From: Proales similis
Taxonomy: Eukaryota; Rotifera; Eurotatoria; Ploima; Proalidae
Assembly (NCBI GenBank): GCA_019059635.1
Contig: JAGVRJ010000003.1
Location: 1,488,001-1,552,000 of the forward strand
Direction of reading: 5' to 3'
Length of the DNA: 64,000 bases
The notes under the pieces were generated by a model, which was not told where the DNA came from, ran no database searches, and saw only the letters and a list, made by a program, of their open reading frames with translations. The stretch's first letter is position 1; each line of letters opens with the position of its first letter. Positions 18,216 through 29,623 of this stretch are shown here, one piece after another. The position numbers and the translations under genes were made by a program.

Positions 18216-21185
18216 ATGAAGATCTCCGTGTTCACTTTTACTCTGCTCTTTGTTATTCAAAGCTGTGCTTCAGGAGATGAAGCAAGCAGCTGGCAGCCGG
18301 GTAGGAGAACTGACTTGTTTTAATTTCAATTGAATTTCTCGCTCATTTTGACGCTATTCACCAGACTGCACAGGCCCGTATGGAATCTGTTCTCAGACAG
18401 ATAAAGATCGAATTGCGTTTGAGTCGATAAAAATCCTGCACGAGAAAATGGACGAGGACAGAGACGGACACGTCGAGATGCAAGAGACGAAAGAGTTTAT
18501 AATCGAAGAGCTTCACCATCGAAACGAGGCGGTCTCTGACCGTCCGGAGAAGTTTCACGGCGCCGACATGTCGATATCAATCGACGAAATGTGGAAGTCA
18601 TGGAAAAACTCACAGGTCTACAATTGGACCAGCGACGAAGTAGCCGGCTGGCTTGTCGATCAGGTCAAGTTGCCGATGTATTCGGAGACATTCAAGAAAA
18701 ATCGCGTCGACGGCCAATCCATACCTCGGCTCGCCTTGAACTACCACAATTACATAAGTGACATGCTGCAAATAAAAGACAAGCGCCACAAGCGTTTGCT
18801 CATGCTCAAAGCGACCGATCTCGTCCTGTTCGGTTATACTGCAAGTGAGTTGCACAGTTGCTTCTTTCTCAGTTGCTCGATCTAACTCGCCTGTTCTCAA
18901 AAAGAGCCGTATAATTTTGTGAAAGACTTCTTGATGATAGGCTCGCTCTCCCTATCGATTCTATTCTGCATATTTCTCTACAGCAAGCATCGTCGTTCAC
19001 TAGAGCACGTCAAACGGCTAATGGGCGAGTTTGAGAAGCTAAGGCCAACCGACGAGCCGAGCATTGTCAGTCAGATCAGATCTAATCTGCTCAAATCGCC
19101 GCACCAGGATTCAAAATCAAACCAATTTCTACTCAGCAACGGACGCAAATCGACCGTGGAGCTGGACGCCGAGCGCTACAAGCAGCAGAGTCAGTTGATG
19201 AAAGAGCAAAACATGAATCTAGTAAAGGAGCTAGATGAGGCGAAAAGCGAGGCCGAAGAACTGCGCAAGTCGAGAGAGGATGCAGACGGCCAAGTGGCCA
19301 GACTTAAGCTTGCCCTTCATGAGCTCGAGAAAGTTTCAACTGCGCTCAAGCGTGCTGAGAACCGACTCGAAACGACCAAGTACCAAGCGCCCGGTGCTCT
19401 GATTGCCCTTCTCAATCGAACATTCGAGGTAGAGCGAGAGCTGCTCGAGTACAAATACAAAAGCATTGAGAAGGAAAGAAGCGCCTGCTACGACGAGCTC
19501 AACGAGATATCCAAAAAGAACTCGGGCATATTCGGAGCGCTTAAAATCACTCATTCGTCTGTGTTGGAGAAGATAAACGCACGAATGCACATGATTAAGT
19601 GAGTTGATTCTTCCGGGCCGAAAGCTTTGTTCGGATTCGTAATTTGGTGGATTTAGGCGAGAATTGGTGAAATACAACGCCGAGAAGAGCGAGTCTATCA
19701 AACGCTGGAACAACATATTTGAACAGTGCGGCAGTAGTCGAGTGGGCAAGAGCGAAGCCGGTGGCGAAGAAGCAAAAAACCAACGTAAGCTCAATAGTAA
19801 ATAGAAAACACTTCCGAGCCATTCACTCGATTCAATCTTAATTGCTTGTCGCATTCAGAAGCATTTGTCTCGCTTGATAGTGGTCTCCTGTTGCCGTGGA
19901 AAATCTGGCACGACGACCCTTATCCAGTGCTGCCGGCCGAGGTGAGAATGAGAAAAAGCTCCGGTAAGTAATTTACGCTTCAAACTTGGTCTCACAGTCA
20001 ATTGACATGTGATTGGCAAATCATTCTGGCAAATCTAGTACAAGTTCAGTCATCTACTGAGCTCGGAACTAGGCCGGTATCTTCAAGCAGCAACCAATCT
20101 CAGCCAGAAACCAAGAAAGTCAATATGAGCGCATGCGCCGCTCTAGCTCCTACATCTCGTCTCTCTAAAGACGCTTCAATCGACGAAGAGCCATTGTTTG
20201 TTTTCTTTTGTTCAGATTTGCTTCTGTCCGCGATCTAGTGAGACTTTTCTCTTTTTTAAGCGTGGACTCGATCGAACTGTGCCGAAATCGTGCCTCACAA
20301 GCATTTGTCTCAGTAGCGGGAAAGGATCGAGAAGAGGAAGAAGATGGAGGACTCGACGCGAGAGAGTTGCAAACGTTAAAGGAACAAACAATAAATTCGA
20401 GTCAAACGCTTGTGAGTCCAGCCTCCCAGCTCAACTCGGCGTCAGCGCCCGTCTTTGACTCGGACCAATGCGGAGGCCGAGTGAATTCAAACGAAAGCAG
20501 CTCTCATCAGTTTGCCGGCTTTGGCGGACACATGAAGATCGCTCGCGATTCTCTAATTCACAAGAATGACATGTTTCAGTTCGACGACGTAGACTCGGTG
20601 CACACTCGCGACATTTACTTCAAGAAGGGCCTGGCGTCGACCACAGAGTCAGAGAGCTCGTACGGCTCTCAGAAAGGCCGCGAGGCGGGCGTCGTAGCCC
20701 ACATAATCTCGCCGATTCTACGCGGAATAAATCGAAGCAATTCGTTGAAAAACTCGAAAAAAACGAAGCAGTCGAGAATGGACGGCGGCCTGGCGGCCTT
20801 AAAAAAGTCAATAACTTCGAACTTTCTCACCAACAACAGCAGCAGCCACAACGAAGAAGAGAGTCGAACAAAAACAACCTCGTCGCCGTCGCTGGAGCGA
20901 TCAGGCACTCTGAAGAAGCATTTGAGCAATTTGAAAAATATCATTCAGCCCAAACGTGACGAGCATGATCTGGAAGTGAGCGATAGCCACCTGGCCTCGG
21001 TGAGCGAAAAGCAGGCCAAGTTGAACGGCTCAGATAAAGGAGCGGAGTCAGCGATCAAGAAGAGTCTTGAAATCGGATCCGACGGCCATTCAAGCTACTC
21101 GCACAGAGACGAGTCTGACTTGCGTAAAGAAAAGAAGCACATTAGACTATTTAAGATGAGACGCCGCAACAAGACCAAGAACTAG
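18216..21185 (+). CDS. STIM1: STIM: ER calcium sensor for store-operated calcium entry
   Basis: Seven exons: 18216-18300, 18365-18844, 18905-19598, 19657-19784, 19859-19963, 20039-20195, 20261-21185. They join in phase to 857 residues, longer than vertebrate STIM1 (about 685). The signal peptide occupies residues 1 to about 22. A luminal Cys pair (CTGPYGIC, residues 30-37) precedes a complete EF-hand loop DEDRDGHVEMQE (58-69). A SAM domain follows (about 118-183). The transmembrane helix is at about 195-215. A long coiled coil and a CAD/SOAR-like region with FGALKITHSSVLEKI and later RWNNIFEQCG come next. The long C-terminal region is Ser-rich and ends with a polybasic tail (RLFKMRRRNKTKN). 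Known role: on ER calcium loss STIM oligomerises and opens Orai channels. AATAAA lies at 21392-21397. Confidence 0.95.
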
Positions 21186-21545
21186 ACTTGAGTTGAAATT
21201 AATTTAATTCGCCGATCTGAGATTAAGGCCGAGTCAATTTTTTACCTTCTAAACCTTTTTGCTCTGAAACCCTTTTGCTCTTCATGTTACCCGATTTATT
21301 TTTCTATATGTGTATTTATTCGAATTGCGGGTGCTCGTCAACAAGAGCTTTCGTCTACCTCTTCTATTGAAGCGGCATCATAAAAAACGATAATAAATTT
21401 TGATCTTCACTCTTTAGTTCGCCCGCTGGTTGAGACCAACGATTTGACACGTTGACTGATTAAGGCCGAGTTGTGTTGGATTGCATCCCGATTTTAGACT
21501 AGGCTCTCTGTCTGTCTTGTGCCATCTCAGAACTTGACAATCGAC
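21186..21545. other. STIM 3' flank and WBP4 5' flank
   Basis: 360 bases between two genes on the same strand. Contains the STIM polyadenylation signal at 21392-21397. A 14-base direct repeat, GATTAAGGCCGAGT, is present at 21221-21234 and 21458-21471. Nothing else recognised. Confidence 0.6.
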
Positions 21546-21598
21546 ATGTAAGATTGAGTCGACTCGCAGTCAACAGACAAACATTAAACGCCTTTAGG
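21546..21598 (+). other. WBP4: Start codon of WBP4 split by a 50-nt intron
   Basis: The sequence ...CGACAT|GTAAGA at 21546-21548 is a good donor placed after AT. The intron ends CCTTTAG at 21597 and the next exon starts G TCT GAG TAT TGG. Only this join gives an ATG in frame with the conserved zinc-finger exon, and it gives the family's usual short leader (M, two residues, YWKS). Confidence 0.82.
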
Positions 21599-22877
21599 TC
21601 TGAGTATTGGAAGTCGACGGCGAAGAAGTTCTGCGATTTGTGCAAAGTGTGGTTAGCCGACAACAAAGCTGTATGTGTCTGCTCTTGGACAAACATCGTC
21701 ACCATTTTGACTCTAAACACTTCAGAGCATTCGAATTCATGAAGAGGGAGTCAATCACAAGAAAAATCTTAAGGCCCAATTAGATAACGTGAGTGTTGCC
21801 TATTTTCTGCCCTATTCGTCGAGCTGAACCAACTTGAACGGTTCACGGCTCAAGATAAAAAAAGATGCGGCAAGGAAAAAGGCTGAAGATAAAGCGCTGG
21901 CCGACACGATGGCCTCTATCGAAAAGGTATTTGTAAACCAATCACCAGCTAAGTCTATTTTCCTGTAAAACGAGAACGTTTTCAGGCAGCACTTAAAGCC
22001 ATGGGCCAAGATCTGATGAAAAACCCATCGATTCACAAGCAGTATTCCTCCGCAAGTGAGAAATTCATTCACGAGCTTCTGGCTTTATTTCTAAAGCGTC
22101 TTGTAGCGTCTGAAATGCCCAACACGTCCAAAGCCTCGTCAACTGAAAGTGTCAAAAAGGAAAAGACTGTGAAAAAAGTCTTGGTAAAAAAAGAGGCCGA
22201 GAAGAAGGCGAATCCGGCCGTAAAGCGAAAAAATGATTCGGAGCCAATTGCCAAAGTAGGCAAATGGCAAGTCGTTGAGCAAGCGGAGTACGGATAGTTT
22301 TTTTTTCTGAAAATTCTCGAACTCTGTCTATCGAGTTGGTTGTAGACCTGAGCCTGTTGCGGCTGAAGCGTCCAGTTTTGTTGATTTAGAACTTCCTAGT
22401 AGAGGAAAACCCATCAAGTCATTGCCAGTTCCAACGTTAGCCGATGTTGCTCAAGAAAAGGTAAAGGCCGAGCCGAAGCCGCCAGAGGCAAGATGGAAGC
22501 CGCTGGGAGAAGCGGAATGGGAGTCGGTAACAGAAAAAGCTGATGAGCAAAGCGCCATAGATCAGAATGTGGCCAAGTGTGAACCAGAAGAACCAGCCGA
22601 TTCAGTTCTAAAAGAGGAGCCGGTCGAGATGAACTTGGAAGAAAAGTCGCTGGACGTTGAACAGAGTCATGCCGACGTTGATCAAGCCGCCTCGGATCAG
22701 ATTGAGCAGGCTTCAATTCCACAGACGCCAGCTGAGGAGAAAGCTTCGCCTCAGATAAAAGAGAAAATTGTCACTTTGAGCGCTGAGTTTAAAGGGAAGA
22801 AATCGAAGCCGGTCGCTTTCAAAAAGCGCAATCTAGAATCAAAGCAGCTGAGAAGTCGCAACGAAGAAGAGAACTAA
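21546..22877 (+). CDS. WBP4: WBP4/FBP21-like spliceosomal protein without WW domains
   Basis: Exons: 21546-21547 (only AT of the start codon), 21598-21670, 21726-21788, 21855-21926, 21986-22055, 22107-22287, 22346-22877. Phases agree, giving 330 residues. The start MSEYWKSTAKKFCDLCKVW and later IHEEGVNHKKN match the matrin-type C2H2 zinc finger at the N-terminus of WBP4. An Ala/Lys/Asp-rich helix follows, as in the family, then a KWQVVE segment and a VDLELPS motif, both with counterparts in the human C-terminal half. The tail ends in basic KKRNLESKQLRSR. The two WW domains of human WBP4 are absent from the joined product and from the introns I inspected. Known role: U1/U2-associated splicing factor in the B complex. 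AATAAA lies at 22921-22926. Confidence 0.85.
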
Positions 22878-23043
22878 AGTTTATGCATCGGTTATTTTCT
22901 AATAAGTTCGTTTCTACGCAAATAAACTAAAAAAGGCAGCAGAGCAGTCGAGTGCCCGAAGTTGCAATCTAATTAGTTGTGTCTGGTTGTGGGTATGTTG
23001 GGTTGTGTGTAGGTCGAATGTCGGTTGTGTGCCCAAGTCAGTT

Positions 23044-25870
23044 CTAGTGCCGGCTCTTCATCCAGAGAACGAGCCAAGTTGAAAATCGGAAAACGAGCGC
23101 CAAAGTGATGATCAGCTAGTTGAGACCGTTAGAATCCTTCAGATTTTTCGCTTGAACGAGTGCGCAAACCAAAGCAGATAGGTTGAAATTCTCACCGAAT
23201 CGATTGACCTTTGTTTGAGCAGATCGGGTCCAGAGAGCACGCACATGATCGGAAGAGTCTGGTTGCAATAGAAGCTGTTCACGTGACTCCATTGATTTAC
23301 CATCATCATGTCATATCCGTAGTTGAAAAGAGAAACGAATTTTATATTCTTTAGAAGGTCGGGTGTGTTGGTTCTGGATAAGGATTTAATTATTAAAAAA
23401 TAAAGGCGAGCGAGGAGCCAGTGACGAGTCAAGAAGCGCTACCCTTGGCTGAGAAAAAAGCCACAGAACAGCATTTGAGTGATGATTACTGCCGGCGAGA
23501 GGATGAGAGCTGTCGAGGGATCAGACGAACAAGCCGAAATGAAATGGCCAAGAGAATAGGCGCCGTAAGAAATTAGAAAGACACTGAGAGAGAAATTTAG
23601 AAAGCTCCATGCATCGCAGCCAATATATACCATGTTGTAAAAGATGAGAGAATGTATGATTGAATAAGAGCTCAAGAATGGAATCTACAGAATCGCCTTG
23701 TGAGATAATCCTTTGGTCAAGCTGCCAGGAGACCTATTTACTTCGACAAGCATTTTGGACAGATAGTAGGCGCTGGCACGGTAGACGAACGCAGAACGTT
23801 CGTTGAGCACAATCGGAATTTCGAGCGGAAAAGCCTGCTCGGACAAGTTAGACGAAATCGAGACGCGAGCAGAGCGCTTGCTTACCATGACCGCAAAGAG
23901 CAGATTGACAATCACGCAGATGGTCGTTGAGAAAAACAGCGCGGTGCTGATATTACGCGTGTTCTTCTGGTCGTAGAAGCAACGTCCGTCGTCGTCTACA
24001 AGTCCACTCTTGACGTAGATCACTCCTCCGAGCAGTGTCGCAAACTTGAGAAAAGATTTGCAAGAAATTCGAACAGCATCGTCACCGGCGAATCTCGACT
24101 CACGGAGATCATGGAGAGTTCTTTGAGCAACACCGAATAGTTTCGAGCATAGCTTCTGTACGATCTTAGTATGAGCTGAAGCACTTGAACCAGAAACTTG
24201 GCCTTGTATCTGCCGAGAGTTTGGTAAGAAAATAGCCAGGAAATCGTTAGACAAACACTCACGGACTACTGTCTGTCAGCGAACGAATGGATGTTTGTTC
24301 AACACTATCGAGTTTCTGCTCGAGTCGGTAAGATTGCATGCTGCGCGAAAACTGGTTCACCCGCTCCTTTATTAAAGCACTTTATGAGGTTAGCCAAGAC
24401 GGCCAATTCAAAGCACTAACCATTTTTTCCGCGTAGTCCACATCTCTCGAACTGTATACTTCGAGCAAGAAGTCGGCCACGTTAACGTGTGGTGAGCAAT
24501 CAAGTCCAAGACTAGAGAGAAAATTTGATTTCCATTAAGTGCACAAGTTGAAACAAGAGCTAAATTACTTTTTGTTCAAATACTCAGAGACCTCGTCGGT
24601 TCTACCGAAAAAAGCCACTCGGCCTTGAGCCAGAAGACATACACTGTAATCAGATAAAAGTAAAACAAAGTAAAAGTTGACAAGCGAACATGGCAAATGT
24701 TACTTGTCAAATAAGAAAAATGTTTGACTTGACGGCTGGTGAATGGTACAAATGATCGTTTTTCCTTGACTTGCAAGCTCTTTGAGATATTTGACTATAT
24801 CGGCTGCCATTACAGAGTCGAGGCCGCTGGTCGGCTCGTCAAAAAACACTTTGCATTTTGTTTTTCTATAATTAACTTCTCTTTTCTTTTAGTAAAACCT
24901 CAGTTCAGCCACTTACGCAGGGGAGATTTGCTCAGTGCCGTTGGTGAACATTTTAACTTAAGGTTAATAATCGAAGCTTTTTGATGATTACCACAGTTGC
25001 GATGGAGAGGCGGCGTCTTTCTCCGCCACTTAGTCCTTTCTCTTGACCCGGCACTCCGATATTTACATTTTTGCGATGAGACAGGTTGAACTTGAAAATT
25101 TTTGTTGAATATTCGCTCGGCCTCGCTTGGCCATTTTTGTCAACATACTTGCCGGAGAACTTGATCGACTTGCTGTTTAATACCGCGGCCGGACTCAGCG
25201 CCTCTTAAAGTGGCCTTAAATCATGTGACCTCATTTAATTATCGTTTAGTACAGCTCGTAAAAGAGATTATATCGAGAACCTGAAATAAAAGATGCTCTT
25301 CGGCCGAAATGGTCCCGATGAATAGGTCGTCTTGTTGAACGTAGCTTGAGATCATTTTCATCCTCTTGGCGTCAATTTCGCACCCATTCACTCTTATTTC
25401 ACCTTCGATTGTGAGCAATCGATTCAATAGAGACGAGTAGCTCAATGCGTTCAGAATGGTTGATTTTCCGCTCCCACTAGTTAGTTGACTGCTTTTAGAA
25501 TGAAAAGCCCAAGAAATTCCCTTAATTGCAGCTACCTGGCGCCCATCAGAGCAAGGACTGACCCCGCCTCGGCAATACCATACGCATTATCCAAGATATT
25601 TTTCTCTACTTGCTTATAGTTGCCCAAGACGGGAAGAGGCCATTTCAAGCATTTTGGCAGACGATTCCGCGGTTTGACAGTCAAGTTCTTCCAAGACAAT
25701 GTGATCTTGGCTGAACCTTCATTCGAGTCGACCGCCTCATTGTGAAGTCTATTAAAGACAACCAGTTCTTCGCCATCTTCTTCGGCTAGGCTAATGGCCG
25801 CCGGCACCTTATCTTGGTCATCCAAGTGGGAGTAGTATTCTTCGTCTTCTTTTAACAACTCATCGCTCAT
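23044..25870 (-). CDS. ABCG half transporter of the white type
   Basis: ATG at 25870, with [18 protein letters not shown] at the start. An acidic N-terminus leads into a nucleotide-binding domain. Walker A GASGSGKST is formed across an exon join near 25480-25540. The Q-loop region has [21 protein letters not shown], close to insect White. The signature [12 protein letters not shown] lies near 25030, Walker [13 protein letters not shown] near 24830, and the H-loop TIHQPSSQ near 24735. The ABC2-type membrane domain follows ([15 protein letters not shown], then GFFLSQG). The last 24-codon exon (23044-23115) supplies a final helix [18 protein letters not shown]. All catalytic motifs are intact. 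White-clade proteins pair to move pigment precursors, tryptophan derivatives or lipids. The substrate here is unknown. It is convergent with WBP4. Confidence 0.9.
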
Positions 25871-28005
25871 ATAACTGTAGTTCGGACCAATTCCTTAATT
25901 CCTGGTTGGTCAATAGGGAACCTATTTCCAATTTTGACGCAGTTACCAATATAGGCCTTCAACGACTGAAACCAAGTTATGAGTGGGGCGAAGCTCATTT
26001 TTCGTATTCGAAATCAAACTGAAATAAGAAAGTGCTTCCTCACTTTTATTTATATGAGCCGCTTAAATGAGTCACACAGCCTTCAAACTGCCGACTCATC
26101 TATATAGATAGCATAACTTATCCAACAGGAACACAGCTCAAAGCCTGTTTAGATTTGCAACTTCATAAAAATTAATTAGTCGGTTCTATTTATTTTTTAT
26201 GGAGAGGCCACGACACTTGAAATGTGCGCTCTAGATTTGAACCGCTTCGACCAGCCAGGGCTCTTATAATATTAATTTCAAGTGGCTGCTGCATCCTTAT
26301 TTAAACGCGACCGCGCTGCTAACTCGACCGAGGGATAATTTGCCCGCTTCGGATTTACATCTGCCGGCTGCGGCTGGCTGGCGGCCGCCTTTTTTTTCAC
26401 ACTGTGTATTTGTTTAAGTGAGAGTAGGCACAAGCGCAATATACACAAGCGCCAAGTGATTAAACTTGAATTAGACACTTAGTGGGGAAAACGCGCGTTC
26501 GATAATTGCGCTGATAAGCAGGCGCACTAGTGGCCGGGGGTCACTTCGTTCAAACTGGGCCTTTTCGTTTCTTGGCCAGACCCCTTTACTGCAAGGATCG
26601 ATGCAGTAGATCGAAACTGGCCCGTCGACCAATATGCTCGGGAGTTGTATTTGTGTTTTTGCAGATTGTGAGCATTCCATTTGGGGGTTCGTATTCCACT
26701 TTAGTTCTCCTCTCTTGTACTTTCCCTCCTCTCTCTCTGGCTCTATGCTCCCTTTTCTCTTAATTCGCTTTTTTTCCCTCGCCGCGTTTATATTTGGTGT
26801 ATTGATGCTGCTGCTGCTGCTGATGCGGCATTAGACTGAAATCAGAGGCCAAAAATAACAACAATAAGAGAAGCGAGCAGAGAGAAAGAGAGCCGGACAA
26901 GCGCATTTTCTCACTACCTTCCACCTTGCATTGGACAAATCGCTCTGAGAATTGCTTGACAGACCTTAATGAGCGACGTGACTTAATCCAAATTGAGGCG
27001 GATTTTTCTAATTGCTCACACACAAATCATATTGACTTGATCGTCGCGCGTATCGTCAACACTCGTCAAGCGGCATCATCATCGCCTTTTGTCCATGGAC
27101 TGTATTAGTCGCTTATCGTATTAGCAGCAGCAGCAGCCTTAATTTTCTAAATATTTATGAAATTCACGCACTAATTTCGAGTGCCTCTCAACTATGCGCG
27201 CCTGAACGAGTCGCCCGAATTCAATCGTCTCAGTCTGGCCACTCGCTCTCTCTCTTTCTCGCACACATGTGTCAAAATCTCGACCGCCAATTCGCATAAC
27301 AAGCTCTCATTTATCAATTCTGGACCGAATTCATTTGTTTCAATCGCATTTAATCATCCATCTCGATGAGCGAACCGTCATTCAATTTCCGTCATGCCCG
27401 AGCCCATGCTTTACTCAATTTCTTTATCGCTTTATCGATTTTAGTCAAGCGCTGGCCTGCTTGCCTCTGAAAAGTTGCCGACGTGAAAGCATGCAACACC
27501 AGGTGCCATTCTTGCCACCCGGCCTCTCTCTCTCGCTCTTTGCCCATTACATCCGTCTTTCATCGCTTTCGCTCACTTGCAGTTTATGCTTGAATTGACA
27601 CTTAAGCCCAAATGCCATGCAAATGACCCGATAGAGAGGAGCTTTATAGATGCTAGCGACCCACCGCTGCGCCTTTTTTTCTATATTTTTTTTTTAATCA
27701 GCGTGAACCCGAAACGCATGAGAAGCTGCCACCGCTGGGATCGTTCTGATCATTATTGTAATTACCAGCTTTCGATAAGCGCAGCATGAATTTCAATTTC
27801 TCGAGTCAATATTTCTTCTTGCTACCGTTGCCTGCCTGCCAGTTAGATCCATACGGAAATTCATTCAGTACAACAGTTCTTCTCGCACGCTATTCAATTG
27901 ACGTTGCCTGCCGTAATTTTAGAAAAGGAAAACAACTTGGCCCAGCGACTGATCCCTATTTGTAATAATGCGATTGATTCTATCGCCAACTTTGAGGAGA
28001 GATCA
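25871..28005. other. Divergent intergenic region, ABCG / Ig protein
   Basis: About 2.1 kb between divergent starts. Contains CTG/CAG triplet runs near 26805-26823 and 27125-27138 and CT-rich runs. Open frames here have no family features and mostly reflect low-complexity sequence. No RNA gene recognised. Confidence 0.55.
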
Positions 28006-29361
28006 ATGTTCTATCTCAGCATAATCCTAATCGTTTCGATATTAAGCTCGAAAGGTAACGACTTGACTCATTTAGGATGACGCGAATTTAAATACACATC
28101 ATTTACAAAAGCTGTGCTCTCGGCGCGTATCGGCGTCCGAGCATCTCCAGAGCCAAAATCCATCATATCTCTGAGCTCAACATCTGAGGGACAAGAAAGC
28201 CTCAATTTGGTCTACGGCCCAAACGTGAGCGCCTCCCAGGGCCAAAACTTGGTACTTTCCTGCCTCCAGCACAGTCCGAGTCCGATCCAACCGGATGACA
28301 TCAAAGCGGTTCGTAATTTTCGCTCAATCCTTCTCTCAGCGATCTCCTCTATAATCGAATTTTCAGATTATCTGGTCCAAAGAGCTGCAATTTCCGCAAA
28401 TCATATCAACAAACAATGAGATGATAACAAAGAGCCGCCGCTTTTCGCTCATTTCCTCTCCATCCCGCGCCTCTGGCTCTTCTTCTTCAGAGGAGGAGCC
28501 GACGACTTCAACATTTCCCGACCTTCAGATTTGTCGAGTTAGACCAGCCGACACGGGCTGGTACTCATGCTATTTGGTGCGCAAAGGCACCCTTGGCCAC
28601 AACGCCAAGTTCCTTATTCATCTAACAGTCAAAGAGAATAATGAATTGTTCGACAACTACGCCAATTTCGACTTGGACTATTATTACTATTATTACGACA
28701 ACGCGCTCGAGCAAGACGAGTTGTGCAGGCGAGTAAAAGAAACTGATGACGATTACAACGATAATCAATCATCAGCTGATTTGCCTAACGAGGCCTTAAA
28801 GCGAGCGGGTCACAGCGCCTCGTCACAAGGGTTTGCTGAGCAGAGCTTTGATTACTTAAATCAGCCCCGATATGACTTGGCCAAAAGCGGTATTCACGTC
28901 CGACCGCAATATTTAAACGCGAGCCTGAGTCGGAGTGCTCAAATCGACTGCCTCTATCAGGGCTCAAATTCAGCCCAGGTTTCTCTTCAATGGTGGTTCA
29001 AAGGTCGCCTACTAAGCCCAGGCGAGAATCGCGTTTTCTCTCTCCTATTTCGCCAGAACAACTCGCTCACGTCGGTACTTAAATTCGAATTTGTGAAAGC
29101 CTCAGACGCCGGTGTGTACGAATGCATCGCCGTCGACTTGACAACTACTCAGCGAGTTGAAGCGCAGAGCAGTAAGTCAGTTCTTTCGCTAACTGGTAAG
29201 TCCTTTTAATCATTTTCTTATAAGCGCTTCTGATAAAAGCCTTTGCTGCACTAGACTCCTTAGACCAGTTTAGTTCAGCGGCTGCAGCGGCCTTCGGCCA
29301 CATTACGCTTCTCATCGAGTTCGCTCTTCTTTTTCTCTGCCATCGTCTTTGTCTCTATTAA
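28006..29361 (+). CDS. Two-Ig-domain surface or secreted protein
   Basis: Exons 28006-28054, 28112-28308, 28367-29195, 29255-29361, in phase, give 393 residues. The signal peptide is MFYLSIILIVSILSS. Ig domain 1 has its first Cys in NLVLSCLQ, Trp in IIWSKEL and second Cys in ADTGWYSCYL. A very acidic, Tyr-rich linker follows (LDYYYYYYDNA). Ig domain 2 has QIDCLYQ, LQWWFKG and ASDAGVYECIAVD. The last exon encodes a small-residue stretch SSAAAAAFG followed by HITLLIEFALLFLCHRLCLY, which could be a GPI-attachment signal or a short membrane anchor. If the last intron (29196-29254) is retained, the protein ends four residues on and is soluble. It resembles invertebrate lachesin/DIP-like adhesion proteins in outline only; no orthologue can be named. 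Confidence 0.8.
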
Positions 29362-29623
29362 ACATTGCGCTCTTCTTCTTCTTCTTTCGAATAAACATTA
29401 ACCCCCTCAATGAATTCTTCTAACAATCATTGCTGATTCAATAGTCCCAAATGCACTGATTGCTCATTTTGTTTTCACCTTGGAAATGTATGCATTCTCA
29501 AAATACGCTTAGTTTAGCACTTGACTGCCTGGATGTTCACAAAAAAAAAGAAAGAATTGATGTTGGGAGTAATAATGGATAGAAATAGCAACTCATTTCT
29601 ATGAAATGCTCGAATGAGGAGAA

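Noticed and set aside
21221-21471. Direct repeat GATTAAGGCCGAGT considered as a mobile-element target duplication or terminal repeat.
   Set aside because: Only 14 bases, with the STIM polyadenylation signal and no element-like coding sequence between the copies.
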